A stretch of 64,000 nt of DNA, taken from contig JACRCZ010000147.1 in assembly GCA_016218765.1 (NCBI GenBank), forward strand, positions 1 through 64,000, read 5' to 3'. How positions within the stretch are numbered: the stretch's first letter is position 1; each line of letters begins with the position of its first letter. The stretch is from Deltaproteobacteria bacterium. Lineage in GTDB: Bacteria > Myxococcota_A > Polyangia > DRWM01 > JAAZOP01. This document shows, piece after piece, positions 49,800 through 57,756 of this stretch. The translations under genes were made by a program, and so were the position numbers. The notes beneath the pieces are model-generated. The model saw only the letters and a list, made by a program, of their open reading frames with translations. It had not been told where the DNA came from and made no database searches.

Positions 49800-50486
49800 A
49801 TGAAAATGGCGCGACTGGCGGTTCCGCTGCTGGCGGCGGGGATGGGCTGGGGCTGCGGCGACGGCGTCGGGGCGGGGGAGGGTGACGCCGTTCCTCCGGA
49901 CTTCGTCGCCGAGGCGGATGGTCCGGGAGGCGAGGACGACGCGGGGGAGGCCGACGGCGCCCTGACCGATGGGCTCGCCGACGGGCCCGTCGAGGACGAG
50001 ACGGTGGACCCGGATGGCGGCGATGCGGACGACGGAGGGACGGACGCGCCGGCCGACGAGTCGATCGATGCACCGGCCGACGAGTTTCCGGACGAGGCCG
50101 CGGCCGACGGTCCCCTGGACGCGCCGCCCGGGGATGTCGCGTCCGACGGGCCGGCGGACGAGGCCGCGGGAGCGGCGCGGATCGGGGACCCGTGCACGTC
50201 GGCGGCGACTTGTCCCGAAGGGGGATCCGGATCCGCGGTGTGCCTGACGGCGTGGCCGGGCGGGTACTGCGCGGTCGCGGCGTGCGCGGAGCACGGCCAC
50301 GACTGTCCGGACGACCCGGGGCTCGGGGGGACGGCGACGACGGGCGGGAAGTGCGTGCTCGACCCGACGACGTACTGCCTGGCGTTGTGCGGCGGCGACG
50401 GGGACTGCCGTCCCGGCTACGTGTGCGCTTCGCGTCCCGACGCGGCGGGCCATGCCACGGCCGACGTCTGCGTGCCGGCGGGTTGA
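49800..50486 (+). CDS. Lipoprotein with acidic spacer and Cys domain, paralogue of 36648
   Basis: A 228-residue protein with lipobox GWGC. A longer Asp/Glu/Ala/Pro tether (about 20-125) leads to the domain shared with 36648 (GDPCTSAATCPEGGSGSAVC, CVLDPTTYCLALCGGDGDCRPGYVC), ending directly with CVPAG and lacking the Met tail. It is embedded in the efflux operon and its stop is two bases before the thioredoxin-like gene. The pair probably arose by duplication. Function unknown. Confidence 0.65.
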   Translation: MKMARLAVPLLAAGMGWGCGDGVGAGEGDAVPPDFVAEADGPGGEDDAGEADGALTDGLADGPVEDETVDPDGGDADDGGTDAPADESIDAPADEFPDEAAADGPLDAPPGDVASDGPADEAAGAARIGDPCTSAATCPEGGSGSAVCLTAWPGGYCAVAACAEHGHDCPDDPGLGGTATTGGKCVLDPTTYCLALCGGDGDCRPGYVCASRPDAAGHATADVCVPAG

Positions 50487-50488
50487 CC

Positions 50489-50833
50489 ATGGCGCATACC
50501 ATCGACATCCTGTTCTTCGACGGCTGTCCGCACGTCGAGCGCGCGCGCCGGGTCGTGCGGCTGGCCATCGCGTGGGCCGGGGTTGCCGAGCCGGTGGCGA
50601 TCCGCGAGATCCGGGTCGCGGACGACGGCGAGGCGCGTTCGCGCCGGTTCCTCGGGTCGCCCACCGTGCGGGTCGACGACTGCGACGTGGACGCGACGGG
50701 CGGTCGTCGCGACGACTTCGGCATCCAGTGCCGGATCTACGAGACGGACGGGCGGCTGGTGCCGGCGCCGCCCGTGGAGTGGATCGTGGCCGCGCTCTGC
50801 CGGCAGGTCGTTCGCTCCTGCGCCCGGCCGTGA
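50489..50833 (+). CDS. Small thioredoxin-fold-like protein of the mercury/arsenic neighbour type
   Basis: A 114-residue cytosolic protein: IDILFFDGCPHVERARRVVRLA, GEARSRRFLGSPTVRVDDCDVD, GIQCRIYETDGR. This pattern matches small proteins found beside alkylmercury lyase or arsenic genes, which have a thioredoxin-like fold with a single Cys (C-P-H-V-E) in place of CxxC and a conserved QCRxY. It could be a monothiol thiol-disulfide or metal carrier. It closes the efflux operon; a 230-base regulatory region follows. Confidence 0.6.
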   Translation: MAHTIDILFFDGCPHVERARRVVRLAIAWAGVAEPVAIREIRVADDGEARSRRFLGSPTVRVDDCDVDATGGRRDDFGIQCRIYETDGRLVPAPPVEWIVAALCRQVVRSCARP

Positions 50834-50870
50834 GCGGAGCGGGCGTCGACGCCGCCGGCGGGGATGGATC

Positions 50871-50919
50871 GGCGGCCAAGGACGCAAAGGTATCTTCGAG
50901 CGGGTCCTTCGTGGCCGCC
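50871..50919. terminator. Hairpin after the efflux operon
   Basis: GGCGGCC and AAGGAC at 50871-50883 pair with GTCCTT and GGCCGCC at 50904-50919, with a three-base bulge and a 20-base loop. No T-run follows, so intrinsic termination would be weak. Confidence 0.4.
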
Positions 50920-50944
50920 GCTGCGCTCCGGCCGCTCGCCCCAT

Positions 50945-50960
50945 GTTCACGATAACGAAC
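50945..50960. promoter_or_regulatory. Upstream operator O1 of the cysteine operon
   Basis: GTTCACGATAACGAAC matches the perfect palindrome O2 at 13 of 16 positions. The centres are 40 bases apart, about four helical turns, so two repressor dimers could sit on the same face. Confidence 0.6.
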
Positions 50961-50967
50961 ATACCGC

Positions 50968-50996
50968 TTGACGAAGCACGCAGCGTTCACTATAGT
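50968..50996 (+). promoter_or_regulatory. Sigma-70 promoter of the cysteine and sulfite operon
   Basis: TTGACG (50968-50973), 17 bases, TATAGT (50991-50996). The -10 box is inside operator O2. The cysteine synthase gene starts at 51064. Confidence 0.7.
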
Positions 50997-51000
50997 GAAC
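50985..51000. promoter_or_regulatory. Operator O2, perfect palindrome over the -10
   Basis: GTTCACTATAGTGAAC is its own reverse complement and covers the -10 box, a position where bound repressor would block polymerase. Regulator unknown; a sulfur- or metal-sensing dimer is possible. A 13/16 match lies at 25039-25054. Confidence 0.75.
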
Positions 51001-51063
51001 ACAGTGCGGACGCGCCCGGGAGGGCGAGCGGACGCGGCGACGGAAAGGGGACGGCGGCAGGAC

Positions 51064-52119
51064 ATGGACGAGCATCACGGACTCGACGGAGGCGGCGACG
51101 CGCGGGCGCAAGGGCAGGACCGCACGCCGGGCGACCGGCGGCGCAGAGGCGGGGAGCTGCTCGCCGACGACCGCCTGCGGCGCTACGACGACGTGCGCGC
51201 GCTCATCGGCAATCCCGACAACCCCACGCCGCTGGTCCGCGTCCGGCGTGTCGTGCCGGCAACGCGGCTCGAGCTGTTCCTCAAGCTGGAGTGGTTCAAC
51301 CCCTTCGGCTCGATCAAGGACCGCACCGCCCTGTTCCTGCTGCGCGGCATGGCCGAGCGCGGCGAGCTGGACGGCAAGGAGCTGGTCGAGCCCAGCTCGG
51401 GCAACACCGGCATCGCCCTGGCGGCCCTCGCCGCGCTGATGGGCCGGCGCCTCACCGTCACCATCCCCGACGGCGTGCCCGACGAGAAGAAGGTCCTCCT
51501 GCGCATGCTCGGCGCCGAGGTCTGGACGACGCCCGACGACCTCTGCCCGGTCGACCACCCCAAGGACGGCGCCATCGCGCTCGCGCACTCCTTCGTCCGG
51601 AGCGAGCCCGAGCGCTTCGTCATGCCGAACCAGTACGAGAACCCGGACAACGTGCGCGCGCACTACGAGACGACCGGTCCGGAGATCTGGCGGCAGACCG
51701 AGGGCCGGGTCACGGCCTTCCTCGCCGGGTACGGCACCTGCGGCACCCTCACCGGCGTCGGTCGCTACCTGAAGGAACGGAACCCGGCCGTCCGCATCGT
51801 CGCGGTCGAGCCGCAGCGCGGCCACCGGCTTCCCGGCCTCAAGAACCTCGAGGAGTCCAAGACGCCCGCGATCCTCGACCGCGAGCTGATCGACGAGGTC
51901 GTGCGGGTCGATGACGCGCCGGCCTACGCGATGACCAAGCGCCTGTACCGGGAGGAAGGGCTGATGGTCGGGCCGTCCACGGGAGCGATCGTGCACGCGG
52001 CCGCGCAGTGGGGCGCGGGCCGCGAGGGCCTGGCGGTGGCGATCTCGCCCGACGGCGGCATGAAGTACGCAAGCTTCTTCGCCGACGTGCTGGGCGACGA
52101 AGGCAAGCCGGCGGAGTGA
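51064..52119 (+). CDS. Cysteine synthase-family PLP enzyme
   Basis: A 351-residue protein. After a 40-residue charged N-terminus comes the OASS/CBS fold: IGNPDNPTPLVRV, LELFLKLEWFNPFGSIKDRTALFLL (PLP Lys), ELVEPSSGNTGIALAALAALMG, FLAGYGTCGTLTGVGRYLKER, and EEGLMVGPSTGAIVHAA. It forms cysteine from O-acetylserine and sulfide (or a related thiol). The PSSGNTG substrate loop and GYGTCGT phosphate loop are intact. First gene of a five-gene operon with sulfite reductase and serine acetyltransferase, so the cysteine route is complete from sulfite and serine. Confidence 0.85.
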   Translation: MDEHHGLDGGGDARAQGQDRTPGDRRRRGGELLADDRLRRYDDVRALIGNPDNPTPLVRVRRVVPATRLELFLKLEWFNPFGSIKDRTALFLLRGMAERGELDGKELVEPSSGNTGIALAALAALMGRRLTVTIPDGVPDEKKVLLRMLGAEVWTTPDDLCPVDHPKDGAIALAHSFVRSEPERFVMPNQYENPDNVRAHYETTGPEIWRQTEGRVTAFLAGYGTCGTLTGVGRYLKERNPAVRIVAVEPQRGHRLPGLKNLEESKTPAILDRELIDEVVRVDDAPAYAMTKRLYREEGLMVGPSTGAIVHAAAQWGAGREGLAVAISPDGGMKYASFFADVLGDEGKPAE

Positions 52120-52127
52120 GGAGCGGG

Positions 52128-54500
52128 ATGGACGAGCGGCAGGAAATCGAGCGGGTCGCGGCGGCCGTGGAGAAGTTCCGGACCGGCGCGCTCGGCGAGG
52201 TGCAGCTTCGGGCGATCCGGGTGCCGATGGGCGTCTACGAGCAGCGGGAGCCGGGAACCTACATGCTCCGGGTCCGCTGTCCCGCCGGCGTGCTGGAGCC
52301 CGCGCAGCTCGTCGGGCTGGCGCGTACCGCCGCCTGCCGGGGCACGGGGCTGCTGCACGTGACCTCGCGCCAGGGCGTGCAGGTGCACGGCGTGCCGCTG
52401 GACGGCATCGTGCCCGCGCTCCGGGACCTGGCCGCCGCCGGCCTGTCCACGCGCGGCAGCGGCGGCAACTCGGTGCGCAACGTGACCGCCTGCGAGAGCG
52501 CGGGCGTGTGCCCGGACGAGGCGTTCGACGTCTCGCCGCTGGCCCGGCGCTTGACCGCGCTGCTGCTTTCCGATCCCGCGGCGCGCAACCTGCCGCGCAA
52601 GTTCAAGGTCGGCCTCGCCGGCTGCGGCTGCGACTGCGGCGGCGCACTGGCGAACGACCTGGCGTTCGTGGCCCGCCTCCGCGACGGCGTGCCCGGGTTC
52701 GCGGCCTACGCCGGCGGGGGCATGGGCGCGGGAAGCCGCATCGCCGACCCGCTCAAGTCCTTCGTGCCGGTCGAGGAGCTCGACGTCGTCGCCGTGGCCG
52801 TGATGCGGGTCTTCGCCCGCTTCGGCAACCGCAAGGACAAGCGCCGCGCACGGCTGCGCTTCCTCGTCGCCGAGCTCGGCGCCGCTCGCTTCCGCGAGCT
52901 GGTGCGCGCGGAACGCAGCCTCCTGCACACGACCCGGCCGATCCCGGAGCCTGCCGTGCCGGACGACGGCATCGAGGACTTCCTTCCGACTCCCCCCCGG
53001 CGCCCCTGCGCCCCGGAGCGCGCCGCCGGACGCCCTCCGGAAGGAGATGCCGGGACGGGGGAGGGCGCAGAACGCGACTTCGCCCGCTGGCGGTCCCGCT
53101 CCGTCTTGCCGCAGAAGCAGCCCGGGCTCTGCCAGGTGACTCTGCCCCTGCCGCTGGGGGATCTCGAGGCCGATCGCGCGCTGGCGCTGGCCCCCCTCGC
53201 GGCGCGTTTCGGCGACGGGCTCCTGCGCGCGACGCAGGAACAGAACCTGCTCCTGCGCTCCGTCCGCGAGCAGGACCTTCCCGGGCTGCACCAGGCGCTG
53301 GGACGGATCGGCCTGGGCGAGGGCGCGCCGCCGGTGCTGCGCGACCTCGTGTCGTGCGCCGGGGCCGACTGGTGCAAGCTCGGCCTGTGCCGCTCCCGGG
53401 GGCTCGCCGCGGCGCTGGCCGACCGTCTGGAGTCGAGCGGCCTGGATCTCGACGCCCTGGGGTCCGTGCGGATCGCCGTGGACGGATGTCCCGATTCCTG
53501 CGGCCGGCACCCGCTCGCCGACATCGCGCTGGTGGGTGCCGCGCGCCGCGTGGCGGGCCGCCTGGTGCCGCACTACGAGCTGGCCCTGGGAGGCAGGCTG
53601 GGCGAGGGCCGGACGCGTCTGGCCCGGCGGGTGGGGATCGTGCCCGCGCGGGACGTTCCGGACGTCGTCGTGGAGCTGCTCGCGGCCTGGCGGGAATCGG
53701 GCACGGCGGCGGGGTTCCGCGCGTTCGTGGACGGCGAGGACGAAGCCCGCGAAGCGGCGCTCGCCGCGCTCCACACCCCGCGCAGCGGCGCGTCGAGGGC
53801 CGACGACCTGGCGGTCGATTGGGGCGCCCGGGAGCCGTTCTCGCTGGCGGGGCGGGGACCCGGGGAATGCGGCGCGGGGGTCATGGATCTCATCGAGGTG
53901 GACCTGGCGAGCGCCGCGGAGGCGCTCCGCTCGGGCCGGCTCCTCGCGGCCACGGCGCTGGCGGCGCGCGCGCTGCTCGTGACGCGCGGCGAGCAGCCGG
54001 AGAGCGACGTCGAGGGGCTGCGTGCGTTCGAGCGCGAGTTCCTGGAGCACGGGCCGGCGGATCCGAGGTTCCGGCCGCTCGTGCGGTCCGCGATCGACGT
54101 CGCGGCGGCGGATCCGGACGGCGGCTTCGCCGCGGCGGGTCGGGAGGTCGAGGCGTTCGTGGACGAGGTGCGGGCGCTGTACGGCCGGATGGACGGGACG
54201 TTGGGCTTTCCCGCGGCGGAGCCGGTGGCGGCCGAGGTCCCCGCGCCCGTCACCGCTCCGTCGTCCTCGTCGCCCGCGGAGGTTCGCGACTTCCGCGGCG
54301 TCGTCTGCCCGCTGAACTACGCGAAGACGCGGCTGGCGCTCTCCCGCCTGGCGAACGGCCAGGTCCTGGCCGTGCTGCTGGACGCGGCGGGCGCCCGGAA
54401 CGTCCCGGCGAGTGCGGCGGCGGACGGCCAGCAGGTTCTGGGCGTGATGGCCGAGGGCGACGCCTTCCGGGTCCTGATCCGCAAGGTTGCGCGTCCGTGA
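52128..54500 (+). CDS. Nitrite/sulfite reductase with C-terminal TusA-like domain
   Basis: A 790-residue protein. Half one: RVRCPAGVLEPAQL, SVRNVTACESAGVCPDEAFD, KVGLAGCGCDCGGALANDL. Half two (about 330-540): CSFC-type motifs SCAGADWC and DGCPDSCGRHP, which hold the siroheme-4Fe4S pair. A helical spacer (about 560-700) follows, and the C-terminus (about 715-790) is a TusA-like domain with EVRDFRGVVCPLNYAKTRLALSRL and VLGVMAEGDAFRVLI. It should reduce sulfite to sulfide. The CPLN Cys could pass the sulfur on as a persulfide. A Pro/Arg linker of about 25 residues interrupts the middle near 285-310. Confidence 0.85.
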   Translation: MDERQEIERVAAAVEKFRTGALGEVQLRAIRVPMGVYEQREPGTYMLRVRCPAGVLEPAQLVGLARTAACRGTGLLHVTSRQGVQVHGVPLDGIVPALRDLAAAGLSTRGSGGNSVRNVTACESAGVCPDEAFDVSPLARRLTALLLSDPAARNLPRKFKVGLAGCGCDCGGALANDLAFVARLRDGVPGFAAYAGGGMGAGSRIADPLKSFVPVEELDVVAVAVMRVFARFGNRKDKRRARLRFLVAELGAARFRELVRAERSLLHTTRPIPEPAVPDDGIEDFLPTPPRRPCAPERAAGRPPEGDAGTGEGAERDFARWRSRSVLPQKQPGLCQVTLPLPLGDLEADRALALAPLAARFGDGLLRATQEQNLLLRSVREQDLPGLHQALGRIGLGEGAPPVLRDLVSCAGADWCKLGLCRSRGLAAALADRLESSGLDLDALGSVRIAVDGCPDSCGRHPLADIALVGAARRVAGRLVPHYELALGGRLGEGRTRLARRVGIVPARDVPDVVVELLAAWRESGTAAGFRAFVDGEDEAREAALAALHTPRSGASRADDLAVDWGAREPFSLAGRGPGECGAGVMDLIEVDLASAAEALRSGRLLAATALAARALLVTRGEQPESDVEGLRAFEREFLEHGPADPRFRPLVRSAIDVAAADPDGGFAAAGREVEAFVDEVRALYGRMDGTLGFPAAEPVAAEVPAPVTAPSSSSPAEVRDFRGVVCPLNYAKTRLALSRLANGQVLAVLLDAAGARNVPASAAADGQQVLGVMAEGDAFRVLIRKVARP

Positions 54501-54582
54501 GCGAATCCGTCTAGTGGTGCCGTGCGGTTCTGCTATCCTGCGCTCTTCGGGCGCGGCCTGGCGCCGGCCCGGGAGGAGATCG

Positions 54583-55416
54583 ATGGACGCGAAGAAACTG
54601 CTTTGGGGAGTTGCCTCGGTGACGGTCGCCCTCGCGGTTGCGTTTGCCGCGTGCAAGAAGACGGAGGCGGCCGCCAGCTCGGCGCCGGCCCCGGCCGCCG
54701 CGGACGCGGCGGCGGCGCAGGCCGGCGATCCCGAGGCCTGGTATCGGTGTCCGATGGAGGAGTGCGCGGTCTGGCAGAAGGGGCCGGGTCGGTGCCCCAA
54801 GTGCGGAATGAACCTCGAGGCGGCGCCCGCGGGTTGGACCCCGGAGGCGGCGAAGGTCGAGGGTCCGGCGAGCGCGGCGGGGGCGGCGGCGCCTGCCGTC
54901 GTCGCGGCGGCGGGCGATCCGCCGGCGGCGCCCGCGGGGCACGCGTGCGCCGAGGGCGGGGCCTGTCGTTGTCCCGGCGAGGCGGGTGCGGGTGTGCAGA
55001 CGGCGAAGGACCTCGCTTCCGACAAGCTGGGCCAGCAGGCGACCTGTCCGGTGAGCGGCGAGACCTTCACCGTGATGGAGAACACGCCCGCCGTGAAGGT
55101 CGGCGAGCAGGTCTACCTCTTCTGTTGCGCCGGCTGCGCGCCGCGCTTCCTGGCCAACCCGCAGCAGTACGGCGCGCCCGCGGCGCCGGCGCCCGCGGCC
55201 GGGGGGCTCGAGATCAAGACGGCCGCCGAGCTGGCGCCGGAGCGGATCGGACAGTCGGAGACGTGCGAGGTCGGCGGCGACAGCTACACCGTGTCGGCGC
55301 AGACGCCGGCGATCACGCACGAGGGCAAGGTGCACCTGTTCGGCTGCATGGGCTGCGCCAGCGCGTTCGCGGCCAACCCGGCCGCGCCGCAGGCGCCGGA
55401 CTGCGGGCACCACTAG
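54583..55416 (+). CDS. Lipoprotein with variant metal segment and two YHS-like domains
   Basis: A 277-residue protein with lipobox FAAC. The metal segment WYRCPMEECAVWQKGPGRCPKCGMNLEAAP matches the first segment of 48139 but not standard heavy-metal-binding domains. An Ala/Pro stretch with CAEGGACRCPG precedes YHS-like domain 1 (KLGQQATCPVSGETFTV, VYLFCCAGCAPRFLANPQQYGAP) and domain 2 (ERIGQSETCEVGGDSYTV, VHLFGCMGCASAFAANP), in which FCC has become FGC. It sits within the sulfur operon, 82 bases after the reductase. A carrier of copper or sulfur in the envelope is inferred. Confidence 0.7.
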   Translation: MDAKKLLWGVASVTVALAVAFAACKKTEAAASSAPAPAAADAAAAQAGDPEAWYRCPMEECAVWQKGPGRCPKCGMNLEAAPAGWTPEAAKVEGPASAAGAAAPAVVAAAGDPPAAPAGHACAEGGACRCPGEAGAGVQTAKDLASDKLGQQATCPVSGETFTVMENTPAVKVGEQVYLFCCAGCAPRFLANPQQYGAPAAPAPAAGGLEIKTAAELAPERIGQSETCEVGGDSYTVSAQTPAITHEGKVHLFGCMGCASAFAANPAAPQAPDCGHH

Positions 55417-55454
55417 CGCTCCCCGGAGCGGACGAGCGCGGGAGGACGACGGCG

Positions 55455-56417
55455 ATGAGCGCGACGGACAAGGGGAACCCGACGCCGCTCTGCGACGGTC
55501 CGGAGAAGGACCTCGAGCTGTGCGACGTGGTCGCGGCGCTGGCCGACGCGCGCAACGGAATGGCCCTGCCCCTGCGCGGGCCGGGGCGCCGCGGCGTCCT
55601 GCCTTCGAGTGCCGTGGTGATCGAGGCCGTGGAGGGGTTGCGCTCGGTGCTCTTCCCCGGCTACTTCGGCTTCTCGGAGGTGCCCGAGGACAACCGGGGC
55701 TACCACGTCGGCGCGACGCTGGACCACGTGCAGCGCCTGCTCCAGGAACAGATCTGGCGGGGGCTGTGCTTCGCCTGCGAGCGGTCGAGCGAGCACTGCG
55801 AGGAGTGCGAGCAGGGCTCGCTGGACATCACCCGCCGCTTCCTGTCGCGGCTGCCCGAGGTGCGGCGGCTGCTGGCCACGGACGTGCGGGCGGGCTACGA
55901 GGGTGATCCGGCGGCGACGAGTCCCGACGAGGTCGTGTTCTGCTATCCCGGCCTGCGGGCCATCGTCAGCTACCGGCTGGCGCACGAGCTGTACGAGCTG
56001 CGGGTGCCGATCATCCCGCGGATGATCACCGAACACGCCCATTCCCTGACCGGCATCGATATCCACCCCGGCGCGCGGATCGGCGAGTTCTTCTTCATCG
56101 ATCACGGCACCGGGGTCGTCATCGGCGAGACCACCGTCATCGGCAACCGCGTCCGGCTCTACCAGGGCGTCACGCTCGGCGCCCGCAGCTTCCCGCTGGA
56201 CGAGCACGGCAACCCGATCAAGAACGTGCCCCGCCATCCCATCGTCGAGGACGACGTGATCATCTACTCCGGCGCCACCATCCTCGGGCGCGTGACCATC
56301 GGCCGCGGCTCGACCGTCGGCGGCAACGTCTGGCTCACGACGGGCGTCCCGCCCGGGAGCCGGGTGACGCAGGTCGAGGTGCGGCAGGAGACGTTCCTCT
56401 CCGGCAGCGGGATATGA
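55455..56417 (+). CDS. Serine O-acetyltransferase (EpsC/CysE-like)
   Basis: A 320-residue enzyme. The N-terminal helical region (about 1-160) has GYHVGATLDHVQRLLQEQIW and CFACERSSEHCEECEQG, a Cys cluster not usual in CysE. The catalytic domain is a left-handed hexapeptide helix: GIDIHPGARIGEFFFIDHGTGVVIGETTVIGNRVRLYQGVTLG, PIVEDDVIIYSGATILG, GSTVGGNVWLTTGVPPGS. HGTG and the DH pair of the active site are kept. It supplies O-acetylserine to the cysteine synthase. Its stop overlaps the desulfurase start by four bases. Confidence 0.88.
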   Translation: MSATDKGNPTPLCDGPEKDLELCDVVAALADARNGMALPLRGPGRRGVLPSSAVVIEAVEGLRSVLFPGYFGFSEVPEDNRGYHVGATLDHVQRLLQEQIWRGLCFACERSSEHCEECEQGSLDITRRFLSRLPEVRRLLATDVRAGYEGDPAATSPDEVVFCYPGLRAIVSYRLAHELYELRVPIIPRMITEHAHSLTGIDIHPGARIGEFFFIDHGTGVVIGETTVIGNRVRLYQGVTLGARSFPLDEHGNPIKNVPRHPIVEDDVIIYSGATILGRVTIGRGSTVGGNVWLTTGVPPGSRVTQVEVRQETFLSGSGI

Positions 56418-57565
56418 GCCGGGTCTACCTCGATCACAACGCGACCACGCCCGTGGCGCCCGAGGTCCTGGACGAGCTGCTCCCGTACCTGCGGGACGAG
56501 TTCGGCAACGCGTCCAGCACGCACTGGTGGGGCCAGCGGGCCCGGGCGGCGGTGGAGCGCGCGCGCGAACGCGTCGCGGAGCTGCTGGGCGCCGACCCCG
56601 CGGAGATCGTCTTCACCTCCGGCGGCACCGAGGCCGCCAACCAGGTCCTGCGCGGCGCGAGCGAGGCGGCCGGCGGTCCGGGCGCCGCCGTGGTCGCGTC
56701 CGCGGTCGAGCACCACGCCGTGCTGGCGCCCTGCGCGCGGCTCGAGGAGCTGGGCACGCGCGTCGTGCGGGTCCCCGTGGACCGCGAAGGCGTCGTCGAC
56801 GTCGACGCCCTCGCCGGAACGCTGGGCGAGCGCACCGCGCTGGTCGCGGTGATGCTGGCCAACAACGAGGTGGGGACGATCCAGCCGGTGGACCGCGTGG
56901 TCGAGGCGGCGCGGGCGCGGGGGGTCCCGGTGTTCACGGACGCCGTGCAGGCGGTGGGCCGCATCCCGGTCGACGTCCGTGCGCTCGGCGTGGACTTCCT
57001 CTCGCTGTCCGGGCACAAGCTCTACGGACCGAAGGGCGTGGGGGCGTTGTACGTGCGCCGCGGGACGCGCGTCGCGCCGCTGCTCCGGGGCGGGGAGCAC
57101 GAGGGCGGCCGCCGGGCGGGGACCTCCAACGTCCCGGGCATCGTCGGTCTGGGCCGCGCGTGCGAGCTGGCCCGCGCGCGGCTGGACGGGGACGCCGCGC
57201 GGCTGCGCGCGCTGCGCGACCGGCTGGAGGCCGGCATCCGCGCGCGGCTCCCCGACGCCCGCGTCCACGGTCATCCGTCGCTCCGGCTGCCCAACACGCT
57301 CTCCGTCGGGTTTCCCGGAGTGGAGGGCGAGTCGCTGCTCATGAACCTCGACCTGCTCGGCTTCGCCGTCTCCACCGGCTCGGCCTGCAACGCCGGCTCC
57401 CTGCGTCCCTCGCACGTGCTCCTGGCGATGGGCCGCACGCCCGAGGAGGCCCACGCTGCGGTGCGCTTCTCGCTGGGCCGCGGCAACACCGAGGCGGAGA
57501 TCGACCGCGCGATCGGCGCCGTCGCCGAGGCGGTGACGAAGCTGCGCGCGTCCATTGCGTCCTGA
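56414..57565 (+). CDS. Cysteine desulfurase, NifS/IscS type (second)
   Basis: A 383-residue enzyme of normal length and without the insertion found in the first desulfurase. VYLDHNATTPVAPEVLDELLPYL, FTSGGTEAANQVL, LSGHKLYGPKGVGALYVRRG (Schiff-base Lys), FTDAVQAVGRIPVDV, and TGSACNAGSLRPSHVLLAMG (catalytic Cys). As the last gene in the cysteine operon it can turn newly made cysteine into persulfide sulfur for TusA- or DsrC-like carriers or Fe-S clusters. Confidence 0.92.
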   Translation: MSRVYLDHNATTPVAPEVLDELLPYLRDEFGNASSTHWWGQRARAAVERARERVAELLGADPAEIVFTSGGTEAANQVLRGASEAAGGPGAAVVASAVEHHAVLAPCARLEELGTRVVRVPVDREGVVDVDALAGTLGERTALVAVMLANNEVGTIQPVDRVVEAARARGVPVFTDAVQAVGRIPVDVRALGVDFLSLSGHKLYGPKGVGALYVRRGTRVAPLLRGGEHEGGRRAGTSNVPGIVGLGRACELARARLDGDAARLRALRDRLEAGIRARLPDARVHGHPSLRLPNTLSVGFPGVEGESLLMNLDLLGFAVSTGSACNAGSLRPSHVLLAMGRTPEEAHAAVRFSLGRGNTEAEIDRAIGAVAEAVTKLRASIAS

Positions 57566-57756
57566 AGCACGAATCCCTCGGTGCGTGACGGCGCGTCGGG
57601 CCTTTCCGGACGGGGGACGGGGAGAGGTGGAGAGTCCGGCTGGAGAGGTGGGGAAGCTCCGGGCCCGGTGCCCCGGGCGCGGCGCCCCCGATTGCCGGTC
57701 CCTTGCGCCGATGGTACCTTTCCCGTTGTTTCCGGACGGGAACCAGGAGGATTGGG

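Noticed and set aside
52128-54500. Two separate siroheme-iron-sulfur sites, because both halves have Cys-x5-Cys and Cys-x3-Cys
   Set aside because: This enzyme family has a twofold pseudosymmetry, and related reductases keep similar Cys in the first half. The sequence cannot show that the first half binds a cofactor.
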